NCBI GenBank assembly: GCA_024653875.1
Contig: JANLHE010000263.1
Coordinates: 1 to 7,050 of the forward strand
Length of the DNA: 7,050 bases
From: Acidobacteriota bacterium
GTDB taxonomy: Bacteria; Acidobacteriota; Vicinamibacteria; Vicinamibacterales; SCN-69-37
Direction: 5' to 3'
Shown here: positions 5,089 through 7,050 of the stretch, piece by piece
Layout of the letters: each line of letters starts with the position of its first letter
Position numbering within the stretch: position 1 is the stretch's first letter
Notes under the pieces: model-generated
The model's database searches: none
Told to the model about the DNA's origin: nothing
Seen by the model: only the letters and a program-made list of their open reading frames with translations
Translations under genes and position numbers: made by a program

Positions 5089-5433
5089 TTAACGCCGTCC
5101 GGCGCGGGCGATGGCCCGGTTCACCTGGTTCAGCAACTGGTGGAGACGGGCGCGCTCACGGACGGTCAACGTCCCATTGGAGGTCCGGAGCCGCTGCTCG
5201 ATCGCCCGCAGCCGCGCCTCCCTTGCGAGCAGGGAGCGTGATTCGGCCGCGTTAATCGTGCCCCGCCGCTGTCCGGCCTGAATCCGCCGCATCTGGACCC
5301 GCTGGCGGGCATCAATGCCCGTCCGTCTTCCGGCCTGGTCCCGCTGACCGGGGACGGCCGGCGACTGGGCGAACGCGGCGGGGGCCAACAGGCCGACCGT
5401 CAGGATGGTTGCAAGCGTGAGTCGCAGTGACAT
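5089..5433 (-). CDS. Small periplasmic helical protein of unknown function
   Basis: The product is 114 residues. The ATG (5433) follows AAGGAG by seven bases on the minus strand. Residues 1-22 (MSLRLTLATILTVGLLAPAAFA) are a signal peptide with AFA-Q cleavage. The mature protein is Arg/Gln/Ala-rich and predicted all-helical: DARQRVQMRRIQAGQRRGTIN, then AAESRSLLAREARLRAIEQRLR, TSNGTLTVRERARLHQLLNQVNRAIARAGRR. It resembles a widespread but uncharacterised family of small exported proteins with the pattern 'RQ..R...G...G.LT..E...L...E..(I)...R...NG.LT..ER..(I)...N..(SR)I'. Homologues tend to continue a few residues beyond the last helix (an '..IY..KHN'-like tail, as I recall). Here the TAA lies exactly where IS1380 sequence begins, so the C-terminus may have been altered by the IS junction. 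It is 78 bp downstream of the hydrolase gene and may share its transcript. Confidence 0.75.
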   Translation of the reverse strand: MSLRLTLATILTVGLLAPAAFAQSPAVPGQRDQAGRRTGIDARQRVQMRRIQAGQRRGTINAAESRSLLAREARLRAIEQRLRTSNGTLTVRERARLHQLLNQVNRAIARAGRR

Positions 5434-5511
5434 GGCAGTACTCCTTCTGCCCTGATTGGACCGGCAGAGATGCCTGGAGGTTACACCGCCTCGGCTGTCC
5501 AGTCCACCCGC

Positions 5512-6405
5512 CTACTTTCTCAGCTGCGCGTTGAAGAACTCCACCGTGCGCGTCCACGCGAGCGTCGCGGCCTTTTCGTCGTAGCGCGGCGTCGTGTCGT
5601 TGTTGAAGCCGTGCGACGCTCCGTCGTACATGTGCATCGTGTACCGCACGTTGGCGGCCTTCAGTGCCGCCTCGAAGGCCGGCCAGGCCGCGTTGATGCG
5701 CGTGTCCGTGCCTGCGTAGTGGATGAGCAGGGGCGCCTTGATCCTCGGGATGTCGGCCGCCGGTGCCGCGCTGCCGTAAAACGGCACGGCCGCGCCCAGG
5801 TCCGGCACCCGGGTGGCGAGGAGGTTGGCGATGCCGCCGCCCCAGCAGAACCCGACGGCGCCCACGCGGCCCGTGCACTCCCCGTGTTTCTGCAGGAACG
5901 CCGCGGCGGCCACCATGTCTTCGCGGGTCTTCGCCTGATCGAGTTTGCCGAACAGGCCGCGCGCTTCGTCTTCGCCGGCGGCCGGATAACCGCCCAGCGG
6001 CGTCAGGGCATCGGGCGCAAACGCAATGAAGTTGTCCAGCGCGAGCCGCCGCGCGATGTCCTCGATGTGCGGGTTCAGGCCGCGGTTCTCATGCACCACC
6101 ACGATGCCGGGCAGTCTGCCGGCGGCCTTTGCGGGCCGCACGAGGTAGCCCTTCATCGTGCCGCTCCCCTGTGGCGAGGGGTACTCGACGTACTCGGCCT
6201 TGAGCCGCGCGTCGTCCTTGGCCACCTTCTGGGCCTCGGCGAATTTCGGGCTGAGTGAGTCGAGCAGCATGCCTGCGGTCACGCCGCCCACGGCGAATTT
6301 GGTGGCGCGGTCCAGGAACCCACGGCGGTCCACGTGCCCATGGACGTAGGCGTCAAACAGGATGAGCAAATCCGGATCAAAGTCTGCGGTCGTCTTGCGC
6401 TCCAT
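5512..6405 (-). CDS. Dienelactone hydrolase family protein with Tat signal (YghX-like)
   Basis: The product is 297 residues. The ATG (6405) is preferred over in-frame upstream codons because GGAGG lies six bases before it and the protein aligns from its first residues with E. coli YghX-type enzymes. The N-terminus (DFDPDLLILFDAYVHGHVDRRGF) contains a twin-arginine motif DRRGFLDR (Arg27-Arg28) and a hydrophobic stretch (37-48), indicating Tat export or anchoring. The alpha/beta-hydrolase domain spans about 70-297. Visible elements are EYPSPQGSG, VVHENRGLNPHIEDIARRLA (Glu106), the nucleophile elbow GFCWGGG (Cys187), GTDTRIN (Asp234) and GASHGFNND (His265). Together these are the Cys-Asp-His triad typical of dienelactone hydrolases. 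The family hydrolyses cyclic lactones or esters; the true substrate of YghX-type members is not established and should not be assumed to be chlorocatechol-derived dienelactone. The gene diverges from the TolC-family gene across a 43-bp gap and precedes the small exported-protein gene. Confidence 0.92.
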   Translation of the reverse strand: MERKTTADFDPDLLILFDAYVHGHVDRRGFLDRATKFAVGGVTAGMLLDSLSPKFAEAQKVAKDDARLKAEYVEYPSPQGSGTMKGYLVRPAKAAGRLPGIVVVHENRGLNPHIEDIARRLALDNFIAFAPDALTPLGGYPAAGEDEARGLFGKLDQAKTREDMVAAAAFLQKHGECTGRVGAVGFCWGGGIANLLATRVPDLGAAVPFYGSAAPAADIPRIKAPLLIHYAGTDTRINAAWPAFEAALKAANVRYTMHMYDGASHGFNNDTTPRYDEKAATLAWTRTVEFFNAQLRK

Positions 6406-6448
6406 CGTGGGCCTCCCTGGGGGTGAAATGGAAGGATACAATACCCCG
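6406..6448. promoter_or_regulatory. 43-bp divergent intergenic region between the hydrolase and TolC-family genes
   Basis: Both start codons face away from this gap, which is unusually short for two independent promoters. For the minus-strand gene it holds GGAGG six bases from the ATG. For the plus-strand gene it holds AAGGA at 6432-6436 (12 bases from the ATG, rather far) and TACAAT at 6437-6442, a 5/6 match to the -10 box that would start transcription at or next to the ATG at 6449. No good -35 hexamer is visible. Promoters probably overlap the coding sequences, or the TolC-family message is leaderless. Confidence 0.4.
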
Positions 6449-7050
6449 ATGCGCGGACAGCCCTTTCGGAGATTTCGATCGGCGACCGGCGTCTGCGGCC
6501 TGCTGGCCGCGGTACTCCTCTGGAGCGGCGTGGGCATTGCCGGGGCCCAGGCGGTCGCGCCGGTGGAACTCACGCTGGAAAAGATGGTGGAACTGGGGTT
6601 GCGGGACAGTTTTCGGGTCCGCCAGCTCCAGTTGGAAGTGGAGCGCACCAGGAGCCTGCTGCAGGCAGAGCAGGCGAGCCTGAAATCGCGCGTGAGCCTC
6701 AATATCTCCGCGCCGCAGTTCCAGGCCATCTCGGATAACAAGTGGAACTCCACGCTGCAGCGCAACGAACTGGTGCGTGAAGACACGCGGCGGTATCAGC
6801 TTGATCTGTCCATCCGCCAGCCCGTCATCGTGTTCGGGTACCCCACCAACGGCGTCCTGTCGCTCAACAACCGTGTCTATCGCTACACGCAGGTGGACGG
6901 GGATCTGCGCGACACGCAGTTCTACAACCGGTATTTCCTCGCGTACGACCAGCCCTTGTTCCAGCCCAACCGGATGAAGAACGATCTGGAAGAGGCGCGC
7001 CTCAATCTCGAGAAGTCCGAGCTGAAATACCAGTCGGATGTCGTCGCGAT
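6449..7050 (+). CDS. TolC-family outer-membrane protein, 5' part (runs off the window)
   Basis: Positions 6449 to the right edge are open, giving the first 200 residues. Residues 1-34 are a long signal peptide (Arg-rich n-region, core SATGVCGLLAAVLLWSGVGIAG, cleavage near AQA). The mature chain begins VAPVELTLEKMVELGLRDSFRVRQLQLEVERTR, the usual TolC/outer-membrane-factor opening in which 'LTL...V..AL..N..(V/I)' leads into a long amphipathic helix. It continues with LLQAEQASLKSRVSLN and a strand-rich middle (YQLDLSIRQPVIVFG), then YFLAYDQPLFQPNRMKNDLEEARLNLEKSELKYQ, which returns to helix. Such proteins are trimeric outer-membrane channels of tripartite efflux pumps or type I secretion. A complete one is usually 420-500 residues, so under half is seen. 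The inner-membrane partner would be expected downstream, outside the window. Family assignment rests on pattern only. Confidence 0.8.
   Translation, partial: MRGQPFRRFRSATGVCGLLAAVLLWSGVGIAGAQAVAPVELTLEKMVELGLRDSFRVRQLQLEVERTRSLLQAEQASLKSRVSLNISAPQFQAISDNKWNSTLQRNELVREDTRRYQLDLSIRQPVIVFGYPTNGVLSLNNRVYRYTQVDGDLRDTQFYNRYFLAYDQPLFQPNRMKNDLEEARLNLEKSELKYQSDVVA

Noticed and set aside
4213..5241. A 342-codon plus-strand open frame
   Set aside because: It is antisense to the IS1380 transposase fragment, which has recognisable family motifs, and shows no family features of its own.
5470..6258. A 262-codon plus-strand open frame
   Set aside because: It is antisense to the YghX-like hydrolase, whose catalytic residues and full-length similarity are clear.
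6406..6786. Extension of the hydrolase gene upstream to 6786
   Set aside because: It would run antisense through the TolC-family coding sequence. The ATG at 6405 has a good ribosome binding site and matches the family N-terminus.

Overview
This is a GC-rich window from a Gram-negative bacterium: it encodes a TolC-type outer-membrane protein, a predicted outer-membrane beta-barrel, and Sec and Tat signal peptides. The mix of carboxypeptidase-regulatory-like folds, a YghX-type hydrolase and an IS1380-family remnant would suit an Acidobacteriota-like soil or sediment organism, but that placement is inference only.

The left half (about 1-3950) is an accessory, mosaic region. It holds two 5'-truncated 3' ends of the translational GTPase gene typA/bipA in the same orientation. 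Copy 1 covers the last 99 codons (152-451) and copy 2 the last ~117 codons (2871-3224). Where they overlap they match at 289 of 300 nt by hand comparison. The similarity stops at the last codons and does not continue past the stop. Each fragment is followed by a 260-280 bp non-coding leader and then by genes for exported proteins. Copy 1 precedes a compact three-gene operon: a Cys/Trp-rich secreted protein of unknown function (733-1473), a two-domain Ig-like/carboxypeptidase-regulatory-like exported protein (1475-2080) and a predicted outer-membrane beta-barrel (2088-2723). Copy 2 precedes one small secreted-protein gene (3484-3944) that carries an apparent frameshift. The layout 'typA tail, leader, exported cargo', seen twice, is the most unusual feature. 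One explanation is repeated insertion at the 3' end of typA, with each insert supplying a new typA tail and displacing the old one. No recombinase is visible in the window.

The middle (about 4119-5088) is a decayed IS1380-family insertion sequence on the minus strand. Only the C-terminal part of its transposase survives. Its broken end lies directly against the stop codon of a small minus-strand periplasmic-protein gene (5089-5433).

The right half (5089-7050) looks like ordinary chromosome: the small helical exported protein, a Tat-exported dienelactone-hydrolase-family enzyme resembling E. coli YghX (5512-6405, minus), and the 5' part of a divergently transcribed TolC-family gene (6449 to the window edge). 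Only 43 bp separates the two divergent start codons.

No tRNA, rRNA, CRISPR array or intact mobile element was seen.
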